Source: Bacteroidota bacterium (GTDB lineage Bacteria > Bacteroidota > Ignavibacteria > Ignavibacteriales > Ignavibacteriaceae). Taken from it: 64,000 bases of DNA. The DNA is taken from positions 1 through 64,000 of the forward strand of contig JAKALM010000015.1 of the NCBI GenBank assembly GCA_021824145.1, read 5' to 3'. The position numbers and the translations under genes are program-made. Of this stretch, positions 48,031 to 56,157 are shown in pieces. Every line of letters begins with the position of its first letter. The first letter of the stretch is position 1. The notes beneath the pieces were generated by a model. That model did no database searches. It was not told where the DNA came from and saw nothing but the letters and a program-made list of their open reading frames with translations.

Positions 48031-49044
48031 GTGGTAGTTGTTTTAGAAAAAAATATAAATGATAAACAAATTGAAAATATAATTAAGCATTTGGAAGATT
48101 TTGGTTTTGCTGTTCATAAATCTACAGGAGTTGAACAAATCGTACTTGGAGCTATCGGAGTAAAACCGGATTTCGATATTCGAAATGTAAAAGTTCTTGA
48201 CGGCGTTGCAGAAGTTTACCGGATTACAGAGCCATTTAAACTTGCTAGCAGAAGTTTCCAAAAAGATGATACGGTAATAAAAATTAAGAATGTTTCAATC
48301 GGCGGAAACGAAGTTGTAATGATGGCTGGTCCGTGCTCGGTTGAAAGTGAAGATCAAATTTTTACAGTTGCTGAAATAGTTGCTAAATCCGGTGCAAAGA
48401 TTTTACGAGGCGGCGCATTTAAGCCGCGAACTTCACCATATGCTTTTCAAGGACTTGGTGAACAAGGATTAAAGCTTTTAAGAAAAGCAGCAGATAAATT
48501 TAATTTGCTTGTAATTACGGAAGTGATGGAATCGAGTCAGATAAGATTAATTGAAGAATATACTGATATTTTTCAAGTCGGCGCGCGCAACATGCAGAAT
48601 TTTTCTTTGCTGAGGGATTTAGGAAAAGCATCAAAACCAATTATGCTGAAACGCGGTTTATCTGCAACTGTTGAAGATTGGCTAATGTCTGCCGAGTATA
48701 TTTTATCAAACGGAAATAGAGAAGTGATGCTTTGTGAAAGAGGAATTAGAACTTTTGAAACTTACACAAGAAATACTTTTGATCTTTCCGCAATTCCGGT
48801 TGTTCACAAACGAAGCCATTTGCCGGTAATTGCCGATCCTTCACACGCAACCGGCTTGCGCGACAAAGTTTTGCCAATGGCGCGCGCAGCTGTTGCCGCT
48901 GGCGCAGATGGTTTGATGGTTGAAGTTCATAACAATCCTGAAAAAGCTTTATCTGATGGTCCGCAAGCTTTGCTGCCGGATCAATTTGCAGAGCTTATGC
49001 AGCAAGTAAAATTAATTGCTGAAGTTATCGGCAGAAAAATGTAA
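48031..49044 (+). CDS. aroF: 3-deoxy-7-phosphoheptulonate (DAHP) synthase, type I-beta with N-terminal regulatory domain
   Basis: A 337-residue cytosolic enzyme condensing phosphoenolpyruvate and erythrose-4-phosphate, first step of the shikimate pathway. Residues 1-70 form the ferredoxin-like regulatory domain found in Thermotoga-type enzymes. The core shows MMAGPCSVESEDQI, LRGGAFKPRTSPYAFQG, GARNMQNFSLL, LKRGLSATVEDWL and PVIADPSHATG. GTG start with AGGAGA upstream. It precedes tyrA, giving an aromatic amino-acid unit. Feedback inhibition by an aromatic amino acid is expected from the domain. Confidence 0.95.
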   Translation: MVVVLEKNINDKQIENIIKHLEDFGFAVHKSTGVEQIVLGAIGVKPDFDIRNVKVLDGVAEVYRITEPFKLASRSFQKDDTVIKIKNVSIGGNEVVMMAGPCSVESEDQIFTVAEIVAKSGAKILRGGAFKPRTSPYAFQGLGEQGLKLLRKAADKFNLLVITEVMESSQIRLIEEYTDIFQVGARNMQNFSLLRDLGKASKPIMLKRGLSATVEDWLMSAEYILSNGNREVMLCERGIRTFETYTRNTFDLSAIPVVHKRSHLPVIADPSHATGLRDKVLPMARAAVAAGADGLMVEVHNNPEKALSDGPQALLPDQFAELMQQVKLIAEVIGRKM

Positions 49045-49081
49045 TTGTACTTTTAGTTGTGAATAGAAAATAAATTTTAGA

Positions 49082-50158
49082 TTGAATTTGAAAAATATTT
49101 CTATAATTGGCCTCGGTTTAATTGGGGGATCAATTGCAAAAGCTTTAAAAAATAATTCGAATCAAATCGTAATAAAAGGATTTGATAAAAAAGAAATTCT
49201 TAAAGAAGCATTAAAAGATAAATCAATTGATTTTCCCCTTGGTAAAATAGAAGAAGCAAAAGATTCTGATATAATTTTTCTTTGTCTGCCTACCGAATTA
49301 TCTCTTCAATATTTTAAAATATTAGCTCCAGTAATTAATGACGAAACGATTTTGACTGATGTTTGCGGAGTTAAAGGTGCATTTGAAGATGAATGGAAAA
49401 AAATAAACAGCAAAGGAAGCTATATCGGCGGGCATCCAATGACCGGCAAAGAGACAAGCGGCTACAACAGCTCCGATCCGCTGCTTTTTGAAAATTCGGT
49501 TTATATAATTTCTGAATCAGCTAAATCGGATAATAAGCTGAATGAATTTCTTGAAGTAATAAATTTGTTGGGTGCAAGAATTAGATTTTTAGATCCTTAT
49601 CTTCATGATAAAGTAATTTCCCGCGTGAGCCATCTTCCGCAATTGCTGTCGGTTGCTCTTGTAAATTCTGTTAGCGAAAACGGAAATATCAATTATCTTG
49701 ATTTTGCAGCCGGCGGATTCCGAGACATGACGAGAATAGCTTCCAGCAGCTTTGATATTTGGGAATCGGTTTTAAAATTAAATAACAAAGCCATTGTTGA
49801 TTCAATTGAATTGTTGATTAAAAATCTAAATCAAATTGAAGATCAATTAAAAACTGGAGACCTAAAATCTTTGGAAGCTTCATTTCAAAAGGCGCGGACG
49901 CGAAGAGATGAAATTCCAAAAAACACTAAGGGCTTTATCAATCCGCTTGTTGATGTTTTTATTTATGTGAAAGATGAACCAGGTGTTTTGAGTAAACTAA
50001 CTACGCTCTTATTCAACAACAACATCAACATAAAAGATCTTGAGCTGCTAAAAATCCGCGAGGGCACAGGAGGAACTTTCCGAGTTTCATTTGAAAGTGA
50101 AGAGATTGCTTTTAAAGCGAAAGAAATAATGGAGAAGTCCGGCTTCGCAACAAAGTAA
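49082..50158 (+). CDS. tyrA: Prephenate dehydrogenase with C-terminal ACT domain
   Basis: A 358-residue NAD(P)-dependent enzyme for tyrosine synthesis. Rossmann motif ISIIGLGLIGGSIAKAL begins at residue 5; the catalytic His lies in GGHPMTGKE; SRVSHLPQLLSVAL and AAGGFRDMTRIASSSFDIW follow. Residues about 285-358 form an ACT domain (VFIYVKDEPGVLSKLTTLL), a likely tyrosine-sensing module. Start is TTG. It lies 37 bases after aroF and converges on the CDF gene. Confidence 0.95.
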   Translation: MNLKNISIIGLGLIGGSIAKALKNNSNQIVIKGFDKKEILKEALKDKSIDFPLGKIEEAKDSDIIFLCLPTELSLQYFKILAPVINDETILTDVCGVKGAFEDEWKKINSKGSYIGGHPMTGKETSGYNSSDPLLFENSVYIISESAKSDNKLNEFLEVINLLGARIRFLDPYLHDKVISRVSHLPQLLSVALVNSVSENGNINYLDFAAGGFRDMTRIASSSFDIWESVLKLNNKAIVDSIELLIKNLNQIEDQLKTGDLKSLEASFQKARTRRDEIPKNTKGFINPLVDVFIYVKDEPGVLSKLTTLLFNNNINIKDLELLKIREGTGGTFRVSFESEEIAFKAKEIMEKSGFATK

Positions 50159-50179
50159 AATTGAATTAAAACTGATCGA

Positions 50180-51100
50180 TTACTTAACACTGTTAATATC
50201 GCTATTTATTTTTATCACATCATTTTGCTCATGGCTTAAGTCTGCTTCCAACTGAATTGTGGGATGGTCAATATTAAATTTGTCCTTAAGCGCTTTTTCC
50301 AGCTGATCAATTATCAAATAACCTTTGCTGATTAACTGATCATCAACCACAACATGAACCGAAAGCGCGTACATCTTAGACGAAAGCGACCAGATGTGCA
50401 AATGATGAATTTCTTTTACTTCGGGAAATGATGAAATAAAAGAAGTGACTTCATTCGAATCAATTTCTTTCGGAGTTCCTTCGCTTAAAATATTTACTGT
50501 TTCTAGGACAACATCCCAGCCGCTTTTAATAATGAACAATCCGATTGATATTGAAAACAGTGGATCGAGAATTACCCAATTGTAAAGGTAAATAAATATT
50601 CCGGCGATAATAACTAAAAACGAATTTATTGAATCATAAAACAAATGAAGATAAGCTGATTTTGTATTAAGGTCTTCCTTGGAATTTTTATGCAGCAGAA
50701 TTGTTGATATTGTATTTCCAACGAACGCGAGCGCGGCGGTAATTATTATCCATTTCCCGGTTACACTTCCCGGATTAATTATTCTTTCCACACCTTCATA
50801 AATTAAATAAATTCCGATGACAACAAGCGCAGAAGAATTTATAAACGCCACAATAATTTCTGCGCGAATGTAGCCGTACGATTTGTTGGGCGTGGCTTTC
50901 CAATTGGACATTCTAACGGCTGCCAAACTTAAAACAAGAGAAAGTAAATCTCCGAAATTGTGAAGTGCGTCAGAAATTAATGCTAAGCTGTTACTGAAAA
51001 TTCCGGCAATTAGCTCACCTATTACGATTAATGAATTAAGCAGAATTGAAACAAATAAATTTCTTTGTGTTGTCGATTTGCTATGTTGATGATGATGCAT
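50180..51100 (-). CDS. Cation diffusion facilitator (CzcD-like) metal exporter
   Basis: A 306-residue inner-membrane Zn2+/Co2+/Cd2+-proton antiporter. A His-rich start (MHHHQHSK) precedes helix 1. Helix-2 metal site SDALHNFGDLLSL (His/Asp) and helix-5 site YLHLFYDSINSFL (His...Asp, H-x3-D) are present, then a cytoplasmic domain with EIHHLHIWSLSSKMYALSVHVVVDD. Length is typical. No metal-responsive regulator is adjacent. Confidence 0.93.
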   Translation of the reverse strand: MHHHQHSKSTTQRNLFVSILLNSLIVIGELIAGIFSNSLALISDALHNFGDLLSLVLSLAAVRMSNWKATPNKSYGYIRAEIIVAFINSSALVVIGIYLIYEGVERIINPGSVTGKWIIITAALAFVGNTISTILLHKNSKEDLNTKSAYLHLFYDSINSFLVIIAGIFIYLYNWVILDPLFSISIGLFIIKSGWDVVLETVNILSEGTPKEIDSNEVTSFISSFPEVKEIHHLHIWSLSSKMYALSVHVVVDDQLISKGYLIIDQLEKALKDKFNIDHPTIQLEADLSHEQNDVIKINSDINSVK

Positions 51101-51260
51101 GCTATTTTTATAAAATGATATTTGCGATTATTGAGTTAATATGATTTATATCTTAATCTAATCTAATAAATTTTTCTTCTGCTGAAATAATTTTAATTTT
51201 GAAAATCAAATTCAATAAAAGTTTCTAAAATAAAGTTAAGATTTATTTGTCAAAAAAGTG

Positions 51261-52601
51261 ATGTTAAATATTAAAATAGTTGTTCTTTCAGTTTCGGTTT
51301 TATTTTTAATGATAAGCGCAGCTTGTTTTTCTCAAAACAGCGGCAATGTGGAAGTTAAAAAAACTTTTTATCCCAACGGCGTTTTAAAAACTCAAGGCGA
51401 TTATATTAACGGCAAGTTGAACGGGCAGTATTTGGAATATTATCCAGACGGGAAATTATGGAAAGTTTGGAACTTTGTTAACGGAAGAGAAAATGGAAAA
51501 TCAGATTGGTATTTTGAAAACGGATTGCTGAGCATCGAGTGGAATTACAGAAACGGTATGAAAGAAGATACTTCCAAATGGTACTATGAAACCGGGGAGC
51601 TTTGGTCGGTGCAAAATTATTATCACGGAAAGTTAGAAGGTTTAACGCACACATATTATAAAACAGGCGAGCTTCAAGGTGATTGGTATTATGTGAATGG
51701 CGAATTGAACGGAACTTGCAAAACTTTCTTTAAGTCCGGAAAAACTGAAGTGATGACAACTTACAAAAACGGTTTGAGAGACGGCCCGACAAAAGTGTAT
51801 AATGATAACGGAACAACTGCGCTTGAAGGTAATTTTAAAAATGATAAGCTTGACGGTGAAGTAAAAATATTTGATCTTGCCGGAGACTTGCGTGTTAAAG
51901 ATACTTACGTTAACGGCGAATTGAAAAACAGAATCAAATATACGTTGATGGGAAAATTTGAATCCGAGGAAAAGACTGACAGAAAATATTATCCATCGGG
52001 TACTTTAAAAGAAGAAATTCCATACAAAGACGGAAAGAAAAACGGTACAGCAAGATTTTATTATGAAGATGGATTTCTAAAAAGCGAATGGAATTATACA
52101 AACGATACTTTGGACGGACGAGCATTTGTTTACTATGAAAACGGAATAATTGATTCATCGATTGATTTTATAAAAGGGATTCAAAAAGGAATTACTAGAA
52201 CTTATTACGATGACGGCACAATTGAATCAGAAACTAATTATGAAAATAACAGAAAAGATGGGATTGAACTCGTCTATTACAAAAACGGGAAATTGAAAGA
52301 ATATTTTTATAATAAAAACAATATTCCGAACGGCGATTATAAAACTTTTTACGATGACGGTCTTTTGGAATCAGAAGCAAATTATGTTGATGGAAAAGTA
52401 AGAGGAACAAAAAAATATTATTACAAGTACGGCGCACTCATGAAAGTTGAAGGTTACTGGGATGGAAAGATTGACGGATTTGCAAGAACATATTTTGAAA
52501 ACGGTAAATTAAAAAAAGAAGAATATTATGTTAATGGAAAATTAATCTCCAGCAAAGAGTATGATCAGAAGGGCGATATTATTTCTTCAAAAGGATATTA
52601 G
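51261..52601 (+). CDS. Exported MORN-variant (YwqK-like) repeat protein
   Basis: A 446-residue protein with a signal peptide (VVLSVSVLFLMISAACFSQ) and about eighteen YY-x-(N/D)-G-x-L-(K/W) repeats such as YPNGVLKTQGDYINGKLNG. These are MORN_2-type beta-hairpin repeats, as in the family often labelled YwqK antitoxin-like. Here the protein is exported and long, so a surface or periplasmic binding role is likelier than an antitoxin role. I use ATG 51261; GTG 51258 would add one Met. No partner toxin gene is seen. Confidence 0.8.
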   Translation: MLNIKIVVLSVSVLFLMISAACFSQNSGNVEVKKTFYPNGVLKTQGDYINGKLNGQYLEYYPDGKLWKVWNFVNGRENGKSDWYFENGLLSIEWNYRNGMKEDTSKWYYETGELWSVQNYYHGKLEGLTHTYYKTGELQGDWYYVNGELNGTCKTFFKSGKTEVMTTYKNGLRDGPTKVYNDNGTTALEGNFKNDKLDGEVKIFDLAGDLRVKDTYVNGELKNRIKYTLMGKFESEEKTDRKYYPSGTLKEEIPYKDGKKNGTARFYYEDGFLKSEWNYTNDTLDGRAFVYYENGIIDSSIDFIKGIQKGITRTYYDDGTIESETNYENNRKDGIELVYYKNGKLKEYFYNKNNIPNGDYKTFYDDGLLESEANYVDGKVRGTKKYYYKYGALMKVEGYWDGKIDGFARTYFENGKLKKEEYYVNGKLISSKEYDQKGDIISSKGY

Positions 52602-52785
52602 ATTTTTTGACAATATTTAGATACAATAACACCTAAAGCAAAATGCCGTCTTTGGAGCAGTGGAAAAATGGAATGTTGTATGCAAGTATTATTATATTAT
52701 CCCATTTTTCAAATAGTTGCCAATGATAGGTTATGAATTTAGATTTGAAAATAGATTATCACTCAAATAAAAATGAAAGCATAAA

Positions 52786-53691
52786 ATGAGCTCAAAGGGA
52801 AAGAAGATTAACCAAAAATTTACTGCTGCGCTGCTTCAAATGTCTTTGGAAAATGATCCAAATAAAAATTTGAAGAAAGCAGTTAGTTGGATTGACAAAG
52901 CATCAAAAAAAGGAGCGCAGGTTATTTGTCTGCCTGAACTTTTTCGATCAAAATATTTTTGCCAAACAGAAGATATAAGAAACTTTGAGCTTGCCGAAAC
53001 AATTCCGGGGCCATCAACAGAAGAGCTAAGCAAAGCCGCAAAAAAGAATCAAGTTGTTATAATTGTTCCTCTCTTCGAAAAAAGAGCAAAAGGAGTTTAT
53101 CATAACAGCGCGGTAATTATTGATGCGAACGGAAAAGTTGCCGGTCATTACCGCAAAATGCACATTCCCGATGATCCGGCGTATTATGAAAAATTTTATT
53201 TCACTCCCGGCGATCTTGGTTTTAAATCTTTCAAAACTAAATACGGAAATATCGGAACTCTGATTTGCTGGGATCAATGGTATCCCGAAGGAGCGAGATT
53301 GACTGCGCTTAAAGGTGCCGACATTTTATTTTATCCGACTGCAATCGGCTGGCACCCGAATGAAAAGAAAGAACACGGGCAAGCGCAGTTTGATTCATGG
53401 ATGACAATTCAAAGAGGACACGCGATAGCAAACGGAGTTTATGTTGCCGCGGTAAATAGAGTCGGATTAGAAAAAGATTCCGACGATTCTGCCGGAATTG
53501 AATTTTGGGGATCTTCGTTTGTTGCAGATCCTCAAGGAGTTATTATTGCTCAAGGATCAAAAGATAAAGAAGAAATAATTTATGCGGAGATTAATCTGAG
53601 CAGAATTGAATACATACGCCGCAATTGGCCTTTCCTGCGTGATAGAAGAATCGACGCTTATTCCGGGATTGAAAAAAGATTTTTGGATTAA
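52786..53691 (+). CDS. aguB: N-carbamoylputrescine amidase
   Basis: A 301-residue nitrilase-superfamily amidase releasing putrescine from N-carbamoylputrescine. The catalytic Glu is in ICLPELFRSKYF, Lys in YRKMHIPDDPAYYEKFYFTPGD and Cys in GTLICWDQWYPEGARL, the last two matching AguB closely. It is three bases from aguA, the preceding step, so the pair converts agmatine to putrescine in the cytosol. A gene for making agmatine is not in the window. Confidence 0.95.
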   Translation: MSSKGKKINQKFTAALLQMSLENDPNKNLKKAVSWIDKASKKGAQVICLPELFRSKYFCQTEDIRNFELAETIPGPSTEELSKAAKKNQVVIIVPLFEKRAKGVYHNSAVIIDANGKVAGHYRKMHIPDDPAYYEKFYFTPGDLGFKSFKTKYGNIGTLICWDQWYPEGARLTALKGADILFYPTAIGWHPNEKKEHGQAQFDSWMTIQRGHAIANGVYVAAVNRVGLEKDSDDSAGIEFWGSSFVADPQGVIIAQGSKDKEEIIYAEINLSRIEYIRRNWPFLRDRRIDAYSGIEKRFLD

Positions 53692-53694
53692 ATT

Positions 53695-54726
53695 ATGAAT
53701 TACAGAATTCCAGCCGAATGGGAACCTCATCAAGCGACTTGGCTTGGATGGCCGCACAACAAAGAAGACTGGCCGGGAAAGTTCACACCGATTCAATGGG
53801 TTTATGCGGAGATTGTAAAAAAAATTTCCCGCGGAGAAATTGTTAGGATTGTTGTTGAATCAAAAGAACATGAACGGAAAGCAAAATCTGTTTTAATCTC
53901 ATCTGAAGTTGATTTAAGCAAGGTTGAATTTTATCATTTGAAAACCGATAGAGGTTGGATGCGCGATTCGGGTCCGGCGTTTGTTAAAAGCAACGGTAAA
54001 GTTGAGTTAGTGAATTTTAAATTTAACGGATGGGCAAAATATTCCAACTGCAAAAAAGATGAAAAGCTGCCGAAGTTCATTTCAGAAAAACTTGGAATAA
54101 AAAGAATCACCGCAGAACATAAAGGAAATCAAGTTGTTCTTGAAGGCGGTTCAATTGATACAAATGGAAACGGAACGCTGATTACAACTGAAGAATGTTT
54201 AATGGATGATAAAGTTCAGGTAAGGAATCCCGGCTTTACGAAAAAAGATTACGAAGAAATTTTTAAGAAATTTCTTGGGATTAAAAACGTTCTTTGGCTT
54301 GGAAAAGGAATTGCAGGCGATGATACTCACGGACACGTTGATGACCTTTGCAGATTTGTAAATAAGAAAACAGTCGTGCTTGTTCAAGAAAAAAATTCTA
54401 AAGATGAAAATTATAAATTGCTTCAAGAGAATAAAGAGCGGCTTCAAAGCATGAAGCTTGAAGATGGTTCTAAAGTTGAAGCGATTGAACTTCCGATGCC
54501 AGAGCCGGTAATATTTAAAGGACAAAGACTGCCGGCAAGCTATGCGAATTTTTATTTTTCAAACGCTGCTGTTATTGTTCCTACTTTTAATGATCCAAAT
54601 GATAAAACAGCGTTAGGAATTCTTTCGGAATTAATAAAAGATCGGCCAGTCATCGGTATTCACGCAGTTGATTTAGTTTGGGGATTAGGAACACTTCACT
54701 GCTTAACTCACGAACAGCCGGTGTAA
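53695..54726 (+). CDS. aguA: Agmatine deiminase
   Basis: A 343-residue enzyme hydrolysing agmatine to N-carbamoylputrescine and ammonia. Motifs: PAEWEPHQATWLGWPHN near the start, TDRGWMRDSGPAF (substrate Asp), VLEGGSIDTNGNGTL, GDDTHGHVDDLCRF (catalytic His) and the C-terminal GLGTLHCLTHEQP with nucleophile Cys. Length is slightly shorter than usual (about 360-370). It forms a tight unit with aguB. Confidence 0.95.
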   Translation: MNYRIPAEWEPHQATWLGWPHNKEDWPGKFTPIQWVYAEIVKKISRGEIVRIVVESKEHERKAKSVLISSEVDLSKVEFYHLKTDRGWMRDSGPAFVKSNGKVELVNFKFNGWAKYSNCKKDEKLPKFISEKLGIKRITAEHKGNQVVLEGGSIDTNGNGTLITTEECLMDDKVQVRNPGFTKKDYEEIFKKFLGIKNVLWLGKGIAGDDTHGHVDDLCRFVNKKTVVLVQEKNSKDENYKLLQENKERLQSMKLEDGSKVEAIELPMPEPVIFKGQRLPASYANFYFSNAAVIVPTFNDPNDKTALGILSELIKDRPVIGIHAVDLVWGLGTLHCLTHEQPV

Positions 54727-54756
54727 TTTCAGTTATTAATGTAAATATATTTATCG

Positions 54757-54785
54757 TTAACACCGGACTTGAAGTCCGGTGTTAA
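54757..54785. repeat. 13-bp perfect hairpin after aguA
   Basis: TTAACACCGGACT and AGTCCGGTGTTAA pair around a TGA loop. It may terminate aguBA transcription, but no T-run follows, so a dispersed repeat is equally likely. Confidence 0.7.
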
Positions 54786-55232
54786 TGGTATTCCACTTAA
54801 AAGAAATTTCTTCTTGTAATTAATTTTCAATTTGGTTAGTTTGATTTAGAGTTTTTGTTTTACAATTATTGTTTAAACGAACTATTGACAAAGGGTACTT
54901 AATAGTGGTCCAATTCAAAATTCTCTTAACGGAGATTTCCAATTCTTTCAAAGCAATAAATAGAATATCGAAAATGTTTTTGTTTCCTTACTGATAATCA
55001 TAAAGAAACAGATGCATGTACTTTTTCATGCGCTCTTTTTTATCAGGTTCTTTTAAATACTGACTTCTTTAGTAAAATAATTTCTTAGCTAAGTAAAACA
55101 GATGATTAGCATGATGTAAGTACTCATATCTCTGTAGTTTTTTTCAGTGGATTTGGAGATTAGAGTTGTATGTTCTTTTAGTCTAAACGAAGGAGTTGAG
55201 AAATGATTCTAACATACAGATAGTTTCTCCAA

Positions 55233-55421
55233 AGGTATTGAGGAACAGATCAAAGGTTCGGAGTAATCAATCTAACGTTGCGAATAATATACTGTAGCTA
55301 CTGAACAATCAACCGGAGGTATGGAGAGACTAACCGAAGGTACGAATGGATGATTTGTAGGTATAGAGAAACGTTCCGTAGGTACGGAACAAAGAAACAA
55401 AGGTACGGAAACATCAAAAAT
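55233..55421 (+). repeat. Nine-unit 21-bp degenerate tandem array
   Basis: Units start exactly every 21 bases at 55233, 55254, 55275, 55296, 55317, 55338, 55359, 55380 and 55401. Consensus start is GGTAYGGAR, and most units end in a purine-rich CCGAA/CGTA-like tail. The period is seven codons and late units read GTEQRNK or GMERLTE, but stop codons interrupt every frame across the array. Confidence 0.8.
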
Positions 55422-55581
55422 GACCTAAAAACAAAGAAAATTTTCTAATATAGTTCTTTATTAGTATTTATCAGTTTTAAGAAACTTCCGCATAGAAGCT
55501 ATTATAACAGAGTAAAATTACCGATACTAATAAAGGATATTTATCAACCCTAATAAACATGCAGAAAGGAGGAAAAGAAAA

Positions 55582-55962
55582 ATGGCATTTCCCGAACGAA
55601 AAGCTTCCAAATCATTGGCGAGGGCTAAGGATAAGCTTACTGCAATGACTGAAATAGATAGGACGAGAGAGAAGACTGTTAATTACGGTGGAGACGGTTC
55701 TATTTTTACAGCAGTAGAAATGAAAGCTCAAATTGATCTATGTGATTCCCTGCTGACTGAATACAATCAACTGCTTAAGCAGGCGGATGCATTAGGTAAC
55801 CGCATAACTGATGAGGAAGCAAAGCTAAACGAATACAGCAGCAAAGTACTTTTGGGAGCTAAAGCCGCATTTGGCGAAGACGCAAACGAAATAGAACAGC
55901 TTGGCGGCACTCGTAAATCCGAGAGGAAAAAACCTGTTAGAAAACAACAGGCGGCTAAGTAA
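55582..55962 (+). CDS. Small basic protein with GGTRKSERK motif
   Basis: A 126-residue soluble protein with a near-perfect AAGGAGG site 10 bases before ATG. It is helical, with a possible coiled coil (residues 46-85), and ends in LGGTRKSERKKPVRKQQAAK. The GGTRxSERK motif recurs in small uncharacterised bacterial proteins as I recall; function is unknown. A terminator follows. The strong ribosome site suggests high expression. Confidence 0.65.
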   Translation: MAFPERKASKSLARAKDKLTAMTEIDRTREKTVNYGGDGSIFTAVEMKAQIDLCDSLLTEYNQLLKQADALGNRITDEEAKLNEYSSKVLLGAKAAFGEDANEIEQLGGTRKSERKKPVRKQQAAK

Positions 55963-56064
55963 ATGCTGTTGTTGCTGAATAATTCGCCGAACGTTATGCT
56001 GTTATAACACAATACAGAATAATGAAGCGGCTGTTAAATGCTCTTTCAGCGGGCATTAATCTGT

Positions 56065-56109
56065 GAAACGGCTGTATATTTTTTACAGCCGCTTCCACTT
56101 ATTTTTTTT
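56065..56109 (+). terminator. Rho-independent terminator
   Basis: GAAACGGCTGTA and TACAGCCGCTTC pair around an A/T loop and are followed by CACTTATTTTTTTTA. A second GAAGCGGCTGTT at 56024 could pair with the same right arm as an alternative. Confidence 0.75.
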
Positions 56110-56157
56110 ATGGATCGAGTGTTTAATATTTATTAAAAATTAAGAAAGGGAAAAGTA

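Larger units (their letters stand above)
54727..55581. other. 855-base intergenic region with a palindrome and a 21-bp array
   Basis: No gene is seen. A 13-bp hairpin follows aguA (54757) and a nine-unit 21-bp periodic array occupies 55233-55421. The remainder is A+T-rich with no recognised signal until the AGGAGG site of the next gene. Confidence 0.7.

Noticed and set aside
51261-52601. YwqK-like protein considered as an antitoxin
   Set aside because: It has a signal peptide, is very long and has no toxin partner nearby.
55233-55421. Array considered as CRISPR
   Set aside because: The 21-bp units are contiguous and degenerate, with no conserved repeat plus unique spacer, and no cas gene is near.
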